Assembly (NCBI RefSeq): GCF_001644195.2
Contig: NZ_LWBL02000005.1
Coordinates: forward strand, 62,001 to 126,000
Reading direction: 5' to 3'
DNA from: Bacillus marinisedimentorum
Lineage (GTDB): Bacteria; Bacillota; Bacilli; Bacillales; Bacillaceae_O
DNA length: 64,000 nucleotides
Shown: in pieces, positions 24,090-32,462 of the stretch
How the letters are laid out: each line of letters opens with the position of its first letter
Position numbering within the stretch: position 1 is the stretch's first letter
Program-made: the position numbers and the translations under genes
Notes under the pieces: model-generated
The model's database searches: none
Told to the model about the DNA's origin: nothing
Seen by the model: only the letters and a program-made list of their open reading frames with translations

Positions 24090-24240
24090 TGCTCTGGACC
24101 CTGCCCGTTCCTTTCCGCTGCAGGCATTCGCTTTCCGCGGGGCGTCCGGAGAGCCTCCTCATCGCTATCGCTCTTGCGGGGTCTCCCCTGTTCGCTATCC
24201 CCGCAGGAGTCGAATGCCTTCCGCTTCAATCCACTCAGTT
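24090..24240. repeat. GC-rich dispersed intergenic repeat
   Basis: An island of high G+C in AT-rich DNA that begins near CTGGACCCTGCCCGTTCC. It is bounded by GGCATTCG (24123-24130) and CGAATGCC (24211-24218), with inner GCTTTCCGCGGGG and CCCCGCAGGAGT. From memory this type (CTTTCCGCGGGGCG...CCCCGCAGGAGTC) is scattered through many Bacillus genomes. It is highly foldable and not coding. Its function is unknown. Confidence 0.65.
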
Positions 24241-24461
24241 TGAAAGATTACCGTTCAATTTATTCAGCAAACCATCAACTCTCCAGTTTAAATCACCAAT
24301 AAATTACTAAACGCTCCTTCTCCAAAAACAATACTCAGGTAAAAGACTCAAACTAGTTGATCAGTGATATAATAGATTCCAGAAATCTCCACTTTTATTA
24401 AATAGAGAACAATAAGACAGTGAAACATTGCCGGGAACCATTGAGGAGGAGAGGGCTGCTG

Positions 24462-24974
24462 ATGAGGGTACTGAAGTCGAAAGCTATTTTATTAACTGCT
24501 GTGGTGATAACAAGCGTTGTTATTTATTTCTTTTACGGGCTGCCGTGGAATGCCTACAAATATAGCAAAGCGTTTGAACATTATTTGGAGAAAACATATC
24601 AATCAGATTTTGAAATTAAAAATATTTCCTATGATTTTTTCCATAATACCTACAAGGCAGAGGCTTTCGAAAAAGGGAATGAACAGTTACCGTTCTATGT
24701 CGGACAAAACAGCAGCGATAAGAAAATTACAGACGGATACGCGTATGAAAAAACAGCGAACGCCGCATATGACACCGTAAGTTCTATTTTAGAAAAACTG
24801 ATGCCGGATTATAAAAAGGTCAATGTTGAGTTGGTTTCTCTGGATGAGAAGGCACTCGAAATCAACATTTGGGTAAAAGAAAAGGCAGGTGAAAGAATAA
24901 TAGATGAGTTTCATAGAGAGCTTGAAGCGGGGGGATATAAGACAGATCAGCTTTTTTTCATTCTTGATCGTTAA
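24462..24974 (+). CDS. Membrane-anchored exported protein, uncharacterised (YfjL-like)
   Basis: A protein of about 170 residues with an N-terminal signal anchor (SKAILLTAVVITSVVIYFFYG) and an extracytoplasmic remainder. The segment KAFEHYLEKTYQ-DFEIKNISYDF resembles the N-terminal domain of B. subtilis YfjL-type proteins, in which a short helix leads into a small alpha/beta domain; this is a resemblance only. The ATG at 24462 is chosen because GGAGGAGAGG precedes it; the GTG at 24420 has no RBS. A rho-independent terminator follows at 25123. Function unknown. Confidence 0.6.
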   Translation: MRVLKSKAILLTAVVITSVVIYFFYGLPWNAYKYSKAFEHYLEKTYQSDFEIKNISYDFFHNTYKAEAFEKGNEQLPFYVGQNSSDKKITDGYAYEKTANAAYDTVSSILEKLMPDYKKVNVELVSLDEKALEINIWVKEKAGERIIDEFHRELEAGGYKTDQLFFILDR

Positions 24975-24990
24975 AAAGAGAATGCATATT

Positions 24991-25110
24991 GTTAGTCGTT
25001 CCCTAAAAGGGCTTCGCGTCTTCAAATTGGGAACGCATTGGCTATTCGTTCCCTTAAACGGCCTACCTTCTCCAAATAACCCGTTCGGTTGATAGGGAGA
25101 AAACGATAAA
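24991..25110. repeat. Palindromic repeat unit A (related to unit at 26725-26845)
   Basis: Contains GTTAGTCGTTCCCTAAAAGG, then a hairpin GGGAACG (25029-25035)/CGTTCCC (25047-25053), then AACCCGTTCGGTT (25078-25090) and AGGGAGAAAA. The unit at 26725-26845 has the matching pieces GTTACTCGTCCCTTGAAAGG, GGGGACG/CGTCCC and the complement AACCGAACGGGTT. The hairpin bases differ in a compensatory way (A-T for G-C). The two units enclose the AT-rich gene at 25506-26498. Confidence 0.55.
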
Positions 25111-25122
25111 TAACATAGCTTT

Positions 25123-25164
25123 TGGAGGTGCAATTAGCATACTAATTCGCATCTCCTTTTTTGT
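25123..25164 (+). terminator. Rho-independent terminator
   Basis: GGAGGTGCAATTAG pairs with CTAATTCGCATCTCC (one bulge, one mismatch) and is followed by TTTTTTG. It closes the transcript of the exported protein gene ending at 24974. Confidence 0.65.
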
Positions 25165-25367
25165 TGATAGATGAACGTTCTATAGAGGAATTTTGCATTT
25201 TAACATACAAAATAACACTATGTTTAGCAACCTAATTAACTTCTGTGAATAAATTTATGCACTACTGATAAAAAGGTTGCTAATTATAATGTTGTAAATT
25301 AAAGATAAGGTTTTTTCGAACTAAAAGACATTTTATAATTACGGTGCTGGATTATATCAAAAATACG

Positions 25368-25399
25368 AAAAAAGGAGCTTAGATGAAAAAGGCTCCTTA
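25368..25399 (-). terminator. Rho-independent terminator of the zinc-ribbon gene
   Basis: On the minus strand AAGGAGC and GCTCCTT pair and are followed by TTTTTT. It lies about 110 bp after the stop of the gene at 25506. Confidence 0.55.
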
Positions 25400-25505
25400 C
25401 GCGTGAACATTTTCTTATTTAACTAAAACTCACCTACACCTTTTCTAGATGAATAAACTTCACTTATTTCATTAGCAAACTTACTAAAGGTAGGCTTCCT
25501 TGCAT

Positions 25506-26498
25506 TTACTCAAAAATAATATCTTTATGGTTTAAAATTCTTTCTCTTTTGTTCTTAACACGAGGTACATCATCGTTATCGTAATATCTGTCTAACACAG
25601 TATTAATTTCGCTCATATTTGTCATAAGTATTTTCGGATTGAACCTTTCAACATATGGGTCGTTACCGATTGCAGCACATTTAGCCATTGTGTCTAATGC
25701 CACCAAGCTAAGAGGTCGTCCTTTCTCTAACCATGCCTTCATCCTATCCCAAGTCGGAAAGCATAGAGCTGCTAATCTACCCCAATTATCATGAAACTTC
25801 ATACAGTTGTTTTCAATCCAATCAAGTACTTCATTTGATCGAAATCTATGCAAACACGAAAATACAGACATAATTAGTTCTTTATCGCTTAAAGATTGTA
25901 ATTTTTCGAAGATGTAATTAAGCCCTTCTTTGGCAGGCAAACTACTTGATGTTGCCCAAGATAATTGCATGATGAAATTCTCATCGTAATTATCCCAAAG
26001 TTCTCTAACCCAATCAGAAGCAACATCGCCAAGAACGTCAGCTGTTATTTCTAACATTCTTGATTTTACTTCATAATTCACAGTAACATAAAATCGATTT
26101 TTGACAGATTTTAATAGAGAAACTTTATCATGCTGGCTCAGAGCATATATTAAATCATCCTCAAGGAACCATCTTGTAATAGAAAAATCTAACAACAAAT
26201 CCAAATCATTTTTAACACTTTCCAGTGATGATGCCATATCATTATCAGATATACATACTTCTTCTTCTGGTTGAGTAGCTTCTCCGTCATCATCATAAAA
26301 ATCATCGTGTAATAAGAATTTCTTTGGAGAATGAATAACCGCTAAGTTATACCAATCATTAGGCTTAAGAGAATATTTTACTAATCTATCACGACAATCC
26401 AGACAAAGCCTGTAGGGTTGTCTCTCATCATCAGATTCCTCTACAACGCTTATTGAATTGATCTTACAGGCTTCGCATACTTCAGTAGACAAGACCAA
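25506..26498 (-). CDS. Uncharacterised zinc-ribbon protein
   Basis: I do not recognise this protein. The N-terminus has two cysteine pairs, CEAC and CLDC, spaced about 25 residues apart, like a small zinc ribbon. An acidic linker (HDDFYDDDGEATQPEEE) follows, then about 230 residues of helices with HEAT-like character (VLGDVASDWVRELW, YIFEKLQSLSDKELIMSVFS). The TTG at 26498 is favoured because AAAAAGGAG precedes it; the ATG at 26546 has no RBS. A further open stretch just past the stop (25425-25500, ARKPTFSKFANEISEVYSS) in another frame hints at a frameshifted tail. The DNA is AT-rich and bracketed by related repeat units, so it may be acquired. Confidence 0.55.
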   Translation of the reverse strand: MVLSTEVCEACKINSISVVEESDDERQPYRLCLDCRDRLVKYSLKPNDWYNLAVIHSPKKFLLHDDFYDDDGEATQPEEEVCISDNDMASSLESVKNDLDLLLDFSITRWFLEDDLIYALSQHDKVSLLKSVKNRFYVTVNYEVKSRMLEITADVLGDVASDWVRELWDNYDENFIMQLSWATSSSLPAKEGLNYIFEKLQSLSDKELIMSVFSCLHRFRSNEVLDWIENNCMKFHDNWGRLAALCFPTWDRMKAWLEKGRPLSLVALDTMAKCAAIGNDPYVERFNPKILMTNMSEINTVLDRYYDNDDVPRVKNKRERILNHKDIIFE

Positions 26499-26724
26499 AC
26501 AACCACTCCTTTTTAACCCCAATCCCTTCTTGGCAATTTCGTACATATAATAATATTCAGCACGATTACTTATTCAACTCCTGTTCGTTGAATAACTAAC
26601 GCCATTCTTATAACGTTGTCATTCACGTCTTCCTTTATATTATAACAGCACTAAGTTATATATCCCCAATGTTGTATATGGAAAAAGCAGACCTTGCGAT
26701 TAGGCCTGCTAATTACCATGTTAA

Positions 26725-26845
26725 TTAATATTTTCTCCCTCTGAACCGAACGGGTTAATCTCCAAAATGGGGACGCATACGGCTGGAGCGTATGGTGTTA
26801 CTCGTCCCTTGAAAGGACCTCGCCTTCCACTAAAGGAATAAAAGC
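26725..26845. repeat. Palindromic repeat unit B (related to unit at 24991-25110)
   Basis: AACCGAACGGGTT (26744-26756) is followed by GGGGACG (26769-26775), an inner stem CATACG/CGTATG, CGTCCC (26803-26808) and GAAAGGACCTCGCCTTC. The hairpin portion aligns with unit A in the same orientation, while the AACCGAACGGGTT box is inverted relative to unit A. A minus-strand terminator-like hairpin (AGCAGGC/GTCTGCT then TTTTT) lies next to it at about 26682-26712. Confidence 0.5.
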
Positions 26846-26863
26846 ATGATACAAGAAGTTCAC

Positions 26864-26907
26864 AAAAAATGCCAGGCAATCTCCCGCCGGAGTGCCTGGC
26901 ATTTTTT
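26864..26907 (-). terminator. Terminator of ABC importer operon 2
   Basis: TGCCAGGCA and TGCCTGGCA pair, with AAAAAA on the left and TTTTTT on the right, so it can work in both directions. It lies 14 bp after the ATPase stop at 26921. Confidence 0.8.
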
Positions 26908-26920
26908 ATTAAGCTCTTAT

Positions 26921-27715
26921 TTACCCCAGCACCGCCCGGTCGCTCGCAAGCTGCTCACCGCGGATCCGCTGGAATTCGTTCAGCAGTTTTTCAACAGTGA
27001 GGCCCTTCTTCTGCTCTTCATCAAATGACAGGATGATCTGTCCCTTATCCATCATGATCAGCTTGTTGCCGAGCTCGATCGCCTGCTGCATATTGTGGGT
27101 GACCATGAGCGTCGTCAGCTGGTAGTTTTCCACAATTTCCTTGGTGAGCGATGTGATCAATTCCGCTCTCGCTGGATCCAATGCGGCAGTGTGCTCATCA
27201 AGCAGCAAGATCGAAGGTTCCGTGAACGTCGCCATCAGCAGGGACAGCGCCTGGCGCTCTCCTCCGGAAAGCAGTCCGACCTTTGCATTCAGGCGGTCTT
27301 CAAGGCCAAGATGCAGCTGCTCAAGAACTTCCCTGTAAAAGTCGCGGCGTTTTCTCGAAACCCCCATCCGCAGCCGTCTCGGCTTGTTGCGTGAGTAGGC
27401 CATCGCCAGGTTTTCCTCGATCGTCATCGCCGGGGCAGTGCCTGCCAACGGATCCTGGAACACCCTTCCGATCAACTGGGACCGTTTATATTCAGGAAGA
27501 GCCGTGACGTTTTTTCCGTCAATGATGACATTGCCCATATCCGGAAACAGCACGCCTGAAATAATATTCATCAGCGTCGATTTTCCCGCTCCGTTGCTTC
27601 CGATCACTGTTACGAAGTCGCCAGGCTCCAGGTTCAAATTGACATGGTCAATCGCGATTTTTTCATCAGCGGTTCCTTCATTAAACACTTTGTTGATCTG
27701 TTGCAGCTGCAGCAA
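26921..27715 (-). CDS. ABC transporter ATP-binding protein (TrpZ-like), copy 2
   Basis: The ATPase of the second importer, highly similar along its whole length to the product of 7536-8330. It has Walker [10 protein letters not shown], signature [12 protein letters not shown] and Walker [13 protein letters not shown]. As in copy 1, the most likely start is a TTG (27715, LLQLQQINKVF) lying within the 3' end of the permease gene, with GGCGGTG upstream; upstream in-frame sequence belongs to the permease reading region. The gene is followed closely by a strong terminator, so this operon is only the three transporter genes. Confidence 0.83.
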   Translation of the reverse strand: MLQLQQINKVFNEGTADEKIAIDHVNLNLEPGDFVTVIGSNGAGKSTLMNIISGVLFPDMGNVIIDGKNVTALPEYKRSQLIGRVFQDPLAGTAPAMTIEENLAMAYSRNKPRRLRMGVSRKRRDFYREVLEQLHLGLEDRLNAKVGLLSGGERQALSLLMATFTEPSILLLDEHTAALDPARAELITSLTKEIVENYQLTTLMVTHNMQQAIELGNKLIMMDKGQIILSFDEEQKKGLTVEKLLNEFQRIRGEQLASDRAVLG

Positions 27716-28721
27716 TATGGTCACCGCCCTTCTGTTTACGCTCCTGGATGCTTGCAACCCGCTCGGCCCTGCGTTTTTCCTTGCGGCGTTTTTCTTTTCT
27801 TGCATCAACCCATTTTGGGACGATAAGGGCAAGGACAACGATAGCCGCAGTAATCATTTTCATATCGCCTGTTTCCAGAAACTCGACCCTGAGCGCCATG
27901 CTGACGACGATTCGGTAAATGACAGCGCCGCCGATAACGGCAAGTGTCGTTCTGGCAATCGACTTCGTCCCGAAAAGCGCTTCACCGATAATGACAGATG
28001 CAAGCCCGATGATGATCATGCCGATCCCCATGCCGACATCCGCAAATGAGGAATACTGGGCGATGAGCGCCCCCGAGAAAGCGACAAGCCCGTTGGAAAG
28101 ACCCAGTCCCGCGACGATATACCGGTCCGTATTCGCAGAATGGCTTCTGATCATTTGCTTGTTGTTGCCGGTGGCCCGCAGTGCAAGTCCGATTTCCGTT
28201 TTCAAGAACCAGTCGAGGAGCAGTTTGATGGAGAATGTTACTACAATCATCGCTAGCAATATGCCCCATGTCGCCGGCAAGTAACTCTCTGTGAAAATCA
28301 TTCCATATAAACCGTTTAATGCCCCATCAATCCCAAGGGCGGCCGACCATTCCCCAACCGCAGTCATTCCGGTTTCCTGATTCAGAAGCGGGACATTCGG
28401 CCGTCCCATTATGCGCAGATTGATCGAATAAAGGGCAATCATCATCAGGATCCCTGATAAAAGCGGATTGATTTTTCCTTTTGTATGGAGCAATCCCGTA
28501 ATCGTTCCGGCTGCAAAACCGGCGCCTGCCCCTGCGAACGTGGCCAGTACCGGACTGCTGCCTGTTGTAATCATGATTGCGGCAACAGCTGCTCCGGTAA
28601 CGAAACTCCCGTCCACCGTCAAGTCGGGAAAATCGAGAATGCGAAACGAAATATAGACCCCGAGAGCCATGATCGCATAGATGATTCCTGATTCAACCGA
28701 TCCAAATATCGCTGCTGGCAT
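27681..28721 (-). CDS. ABC transporter permease (TrpY-like), copy 2
   Basis: A permease of about 346 residues closely similar to copy 1 at 8317-9333, sharing FGSVESGIIYAIMALGVY, RIMGRPNVPLLNQET and GMGIGMIIIGLASVIIGEAL. It has about eight membrane helices and a long basic C-terminal tail (RKEKRRKEKRRAERV) that overlaps the ATPase start. The ATG at 28721 is preferred because AGAGAGG lies 9 nt upstream. Copy 1 and copy 2 differ mainly in loop regions, which suggests an old duplication with possible substrate divergence. Confidence 0.85.
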   Translation of the reverse strand: MPAAIFGSVESGIIYAIMALGVYISFRILDFPDLTVDGSFVTGAAVAAIMITTGSSPVLATFAGAGAGFAAGTITGLLHTKGKINPLLSGILMMIALYSINLRIMGRPNVPLLNQETGMTAVGEWSAALGIDGALNGLYGMIFTESYLPATWGILLAMIVVTFSIKLLLDWFLKTEIGLALRATGNNKQMIRSHSANTDRYIVAGLGLSNGLVAFSGALIAQYSSFADVGMGIGMIIIGLASVIIGEALFGTKSIARTTLAVIGGAVIYRIVVSMALRVEFLETGDMKMITAAIVVLALIVPKWVDARKEKRRKEKRRAERVASIQERKQKGGDHIAAAATDQQSV

Positions 28722-28796
28722 ACGATTCATCCTCTCTTTGAAAATTGCCTTCCGCACGCTTTCGGGTAGCGGAAGGCTGGTGTTTTATCCCGAAAT

Positions 28797-29804
28797 TTAT
28801 TCCGCTGTTGCCTTCCAGCTCTCTTTCACTTCAACACCCATTGCCTCTGCTGCTTCCTCATTAATTTCAAGCTTCAGGTTTTGCGGATACTGAGGCGGCA
28901 GTTCTGAAATGTCCTTTTCGCCTTGCAGCACCTGTGCCGCCATCTGGCCCGCTTCAAAACCGATATCGTAGTAGTCGAAGCCATATGCTGCCATGCCGCC
29001 CCGCTCAACAGAGTCGAGTTCTCCGACAAACAGCGGGATATCTTTATCTTCAGCAACCTTTATCACTGACTCCAGAGCTGAAACTACCGTGTTATCGGTA
29101 ATGATATAAAAGACATCTGCCCTGCCGACGAGCGATTCCGCCGCCTGTTTCACTTCAGCTGATGTTGAAACAGTTGCTTCCACAACTTCCAGATCCGTTC
29201 CTGCCATAGCTTCTTTCACAATTTCGACCTGGGCAACAGAATTTTGTTCTCCGGCATTGTAAATCATGCCGACTTTCGCTGCGTCCGTTTCTTCGTTAAT
29301 GAATTTCACTGTACTCGGAATCGCGTCAGGATGGGTATCGGTTGTCCCCGTAATATTTGCTCCCGCTTCGTCCATGGACGGAACGAGGCTTGCTCCTACA
29401 GGGTCGGTGACAGATGTAAAGACGATTGGAATATTCTTCGTTGCATTAAGGGCACTCTGTGCACTTGGCGTGGAATTGGCGAATATCAAATCAACGCCGT
29501 CACTTTTGAAGTTGTTTGCGATCGTCTGGGAGTTATTCTGGTCCCCCTGGGCGATCTGCACATCATATTCGACCTGTTCTCCCTCTTTCAGGCCGGCTTC
29601 TTCGAGGGCAGCCTTGAACCCTTCAAAAGCAGCGTCAAGCGATGGGTGCTCCACGATTTGCGTAACACCGACCGTCATCATTTTTTCCCCTTTGACCTCA
29701 CCATCACCGCCGCTTGAACCGCTTTCCTCTGAACCGCAGCCTGCGGCCGTCAGTAAGATCAGCACCATCAACACCATCCAACTTTTACGTACAATAGCAG
29801 CCAT
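28797..29804 (-). CDS. ABC transporter substrate-binding lipoprotein (TrpX-like), copy 2
   Basis: A 335-residue binding protein with signal peptide and lipobox LTAAGC (Cys23), followed by a Gly/Ser linker and the same PF04392 fold as the copy at 9368. Shared landmarks are GVTQIVEHPSLDAAFEGF, FANSTPSAQSALNATK and GFDYYDIGFEAGQMAAQVL. It starts operon 2. The upstream region has no cre site like the one at 10420, so the two operons appear to be regulated differently. The ligand is probably an aromatic amino acid or related compound, by analogy with copy 1 only. Confidence 0.85.
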   Translation of the reverse strand: MAAIVRKSWMVLMVLILLTAAGCGSEESGSSGGDGEVKGEKMMTVGVTQIVEHPSLDAAFEGFKAALEEAGLKEGEQVEYDVQIAQGDQNNSQTIANNFKSDGVDLIFANSTPSAQSALNATKNIPIVFTSVTDPVGASLVPSMDEAGANITGTTDTHPDAIPSTVKFINEETDAAKVGMIYNAGEQNSVAQVEIVKEAMAGTDLEVVEATVSTSAEVKQAAESLVGRADVFYIITDNTVVSALESVIKVAEDKDIPLFVGELDSVERGGMAAYGFDYYDIGFEAGQMAAQVLQGEKDISELPPQYPQNLKLEINEEAAEAMGVEVKESWKATAE

Positions 29805-30113
29805 TATGATCCCCCTTTTAAAATAAGTGCCATACCTTCTCTAGTTTATTGATGAAAGAATAAAAAATTGCCGTTCACGAAGAAAGCTTGTTTTTATTTT
29901 TTGCTGGTACTTTTTCGCTTTTATGCTTTTAGGCATTAAAATATAAGTTACTTGTAATCATAGTATTATATTTAGAAAATTTCAATTATTTTTTATTAAA
30001 ATTTTAATTTCTTTAATGGGAATGCAATCAGAAAGTGTGAGAAATCGAAGGATATTCGCTTCCTCTGGAGGGAAAAATATAAAGCATCAAGATGTTTGAC
30101 AGGAGGTATTGCA
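29805..30113. other. AT-rich spacer between divergent genes
   Basis: Very AT-rich sequence that must hold the promoters of importer operon 2 (minus) and of the hydrolase gene (plus). No clear operator, cre site or hairpin was seen. Confidence 0.4.
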
Positions 30114-30953
30114 GTGGAGAACCCTTTTGAAAAATCGTTCATTCCTGTGACTTCGGTGAATAGCGGCAATTTGCAGGAAGTCGCTCCTGATGTCAGCTGC
30201 TTCACCATCCAGGTGGTGAATGTGAGCATGGTCGGACATCCCGATTCGGGCTACGGTTGGGTGCTTGTCGACGCAGGAATGCCGAGGTCGGCAGATAACA
30301 TCTTGAAGGCAGTAAAAGAACGTTTCGGGGAAGATCGTGCGCCGGAAGCCATCATTCTGACGCACGGGCATTTTGACCATGTAGGAGGTCTGCTTGAACT
30401 GGTCGAACACTGGGGATGCCCCGTTTATGCCCATCCTCTTGAAATGCTGTATTTGACCGGGCACGCCGATTATCCCGAGCCGGACACATCCGTTGAAGGT
30501 GGCCTCGGCGCCAAAATGGCAGGCATGTTCCCGAACGAGGGAATCGATCTTGGCAAGCATGTCCATGAACTGCCTGCCGACGGCACTGTGCCTGGCTTGC
30601 CGGATTGGCGCTGGGTCCATACACCAGGACATACAACAGGGCATATTTCCCTGTTCCGTGGTGAAGACCGTTTCCTGATTGCCGGGGATGCGTTCATTAC
30701 GGTCAAACAGGAATCCCTTTTTAAAGTGTTGACCCAGCATAAAGAAATCAGCGGGCCGCCGCGCTATTTGACACCGGATTGGGACGCTGCCTATGAATCA
30801 GTCAAGAAACTGGCAAACCTTCATCCGGCGGTGGCAATAACCGGGCACGGTTGTCCGATGGGCGGACAGGAATTGACCACCAGCCTTGAGAAATTGGTGA
30901 TTGATTTTGATAAAATCGCAGTTCCGGATTACGGCCGGTATGTTGATGACTGA
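30114..30953 (+). CDS. Metallo-beta-lactamase-fold hydrolase
   Basis: A cytosolic hydrolase of 279 residues with the MBL metal-binding set: THGHFDHVGG (HxHxDH), HTPGHTTGH (third histidine), GDAFI (bridging Asp) and TGHG near the C-terminus. The family includes glyoxalase II-like thioesterases and lactonases. The GTG at 30114 is the likely start because AGGAGGT lies 6 nt upstream; the TTG at 30096 lies upstream of that site. It stands alone on the plus strand. No substrate can be named. Confidence 0.82.
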   Translation: MENPFEKSFIPVTSVNSGNLQEVAPDVSCFTIQVVNVSMVGHPDSGYGWVLVDAGMPRSADNILKAVKERFGEDRAPEAIILTHGHFDHVGGLLELVEHWGCPVYAHPLEMLYLTGHADYPEPDTSVEGGLGAKMAGMFPNEGIDLGKHVHELPADGTVPGLPDWRWVHTPGHTTGHISLFRGEDRFLIAGDAFITVKQESLFKVLTQHKEISGPPRYLTPDWDAAYESVKKLANLHPAVAITGHGCPMGGQELTTSLEKLVIDFDKIAVPDYGRYVDD

Positions 30954-31053
30954 CAGGTATGATGGAGCGGAAAGGAGCATGGGCCTTTCCCCTTGATTGT
31001 TTTCCTGTGGTATGATGGACATGTCATCATTCCGGAAGGGGGGCCTTGTCCTT

Positions 31054-31215
31054 ATGGGCCTGTCAAGCTTGATTCTTATCATCTTCATTGCCGGCATCGC
31101 TTTGCTGATGGTCGGCACAACGAAGCAAAACATGTCCTATCGGCGGATTTCCTATGCCTTGATTGCTGCGGCAATTTTGCTTTTCTTCTTGCAGATGGGG
31201 TTGATGAGAGGATGA
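31054..31215 (+). CDS. Small two-helix membrane protein
   Basis: A 53-residue protein with two hydrophobic helices (LSSLILIIFIAGIALLMVG and YALIAAAILLFFLQMG) and a short basic loop NMSYRR. The ATG at 31054 follows GGAAGGGGGG at about 11 nt; an in-frame ATG at 30997 lacks an RBS. A strong terminator follows at once. Function unknown. Confidence 0.5.
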   Translation: MGLSSLILIIFIAGIALLMVGTTKQNMSYRRISYALIAAAILLFFLQMGLMRG

Positions 31216-31243
31216 AAAACGGCGGGGGCCCGCCGTTTTATTT
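31216..31243 (+). terminator. Rho-independent terminator
   Basis: AAAACGGCGGG and CCCGCCGTTTT pair around GGC and are followed by ATTTTT. It closes the small membrane protein gene ending at 31215. Confidence 0.8.
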
Positions 31244-31266
31244 TTGGATAAGGTAGTAAGTTTATT

Positions 31267-32403
31267 TTATTTCATTAACCTTCCTATTAAAATTTTCCAT
31301 TTAGGTATTGTATAAATATTACTTATGTTGAGATATTCTTCTATTTCATTATACAAGGGTATGAAGAAATCATTTAAGGCAGTATTAATCATAAAATTAA
31401 TGTATTCAGGTTTATCTCTTGTCTGTTTATTTATATAGCCGAGAAAATTTTTTGTTGGATCTGTAGATTCCATGTTGTAATGCAACATATTCCGTAACTT
31501 ACAAAATTCTTTTTCGAATCTTTCGTTATAAATTTTTAGTAACAAAGATATTTTGTTTTCACTACAGCTATTCCAATGATTAAATTCCTTTCTAAAAAAG
31601 TTTTGCAAATTAAATAAGTTGTCCATTACTTCATCAATTTTAATTGCAGCAATTCTTAACAAGAGATACTCATCAATCAATTCTTTATTACTCAAGTAAT
31701 CATAATACTTTTCCTTAAGCCATAAAAAATCGGTGATTTCTTGCAAATTGAAAATCAGCCTTATTTTAAAAATATTTTGTTTACCATCTTCTGATTTAAA
31801 AAGATATTTGTAGTTAACGTCTTTAGTCTCAAGGTTCTCCTTATTTATAACTTCATCTATATTAAAATTAATACTGTATAGAATCTCGTTCTCTAAATAA
31901 TTAGACAGTACCACACTCAACTCTCCAAGATATTTCGCAAACTCAAACATTTTTTCACCGGATTCTTTTTCACTTTTGATATTAGGATTAGGGAGTAAGT
32001 CAGTGTTCATTAAAATAAACGTGCTAAACAGAGTACTTCCTACTACACGCTTACTTCTATCCATATAAAAGCCTATATTATTTGTATCCTCTCCAAAAGC
32101 ATTAATATGGTACTTCAATACTTTATCCAATACTATTTTATTTTTCCCTTTACCTTTAACGAAGAGATGTACGGTATTTCTAATTTGAGTGATTTTTTCT
32201 TCATTTTCTTTCGGTAAGGTATCATGAAAAAACTCTTTAAAAATTTCATCTAAAATGATGCAAACACTCCTCAAAATTGAAAATCCATGAACACCCCAAA
32301 AAGTAGAATTTTTTTGAATATTTAATATTAACCTTTGAATAGCTTTTAAATCTGTATAAGCTGTTAATGCAGCACTGTAATTCATACCCCTATGTTTCAC
32401 CAT
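31267..32403 (-). CDS. Uncharacterised AT-rich protein with HEPN-like R-N-x-x-H motifs
   Basis: A 378-residue, mostly helical, lysine-rich protein that I do not recognise. Two short motifs stand out: QIRNTVHLF near residue 75 and KLRNMLHYNM near residue 312. Both have the R-N-x-x-H spacing found in several HEPN-domain families, where such residues form an RNase active site. The DNA is much more AT-rich than the neighbouring catabolic genes, and an IS21 element lies just upstream, so recent acquisition is likely. A defence or stress-related RNase role is a hypothesis. The RBS before the ATG at 32403 is weak. Confidence 0.5.
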   Translation of the reverse strand: MVKHRGMNYSAALTAYTDLKAIQRLILNIQKNSTFWGVHGFSILRSVCIILDEIFKEFFHDTLPKENEEKITQIRNTVHLFVKGKGKNKIVLDKVLKYHINAFGEDTNNIGFYMDRSKRVVGSTLFSTFILMNTDLLPNPNIKSEKESGEKMFEFAKYLGELSVVLSNYLENEILYSINFNIDEVINKENLETKDVNYKYLFKSEDGKQNIFKIRLIFNLQEITDFLWLKEKYYDYLSNKELIDEYLLLRIAAIKIDEVMDNLFNLQNFFRKEFNHWNSCSENKISLLLKIYNERFEKEFCKLRNMLHYNMESTDPTKNFLGYINKQTRDKPEYINFMINTALNDFFIPLYNEIEEYLNISNIYTIPKWKILIGRLMK

Positions 32404-32462
32404 CTTTTCAAATTAATAATAAAACTTGCTACGTGAATTGTTTTATCAAACAAATACATCAA

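Noticed and set aside
27716-27838. Long N-terminal extension of the second ATPase
   Set aside because: It lies within the permease reading frame, is absent from the paralogue, and the TTG at 27715 is the equivalent start.
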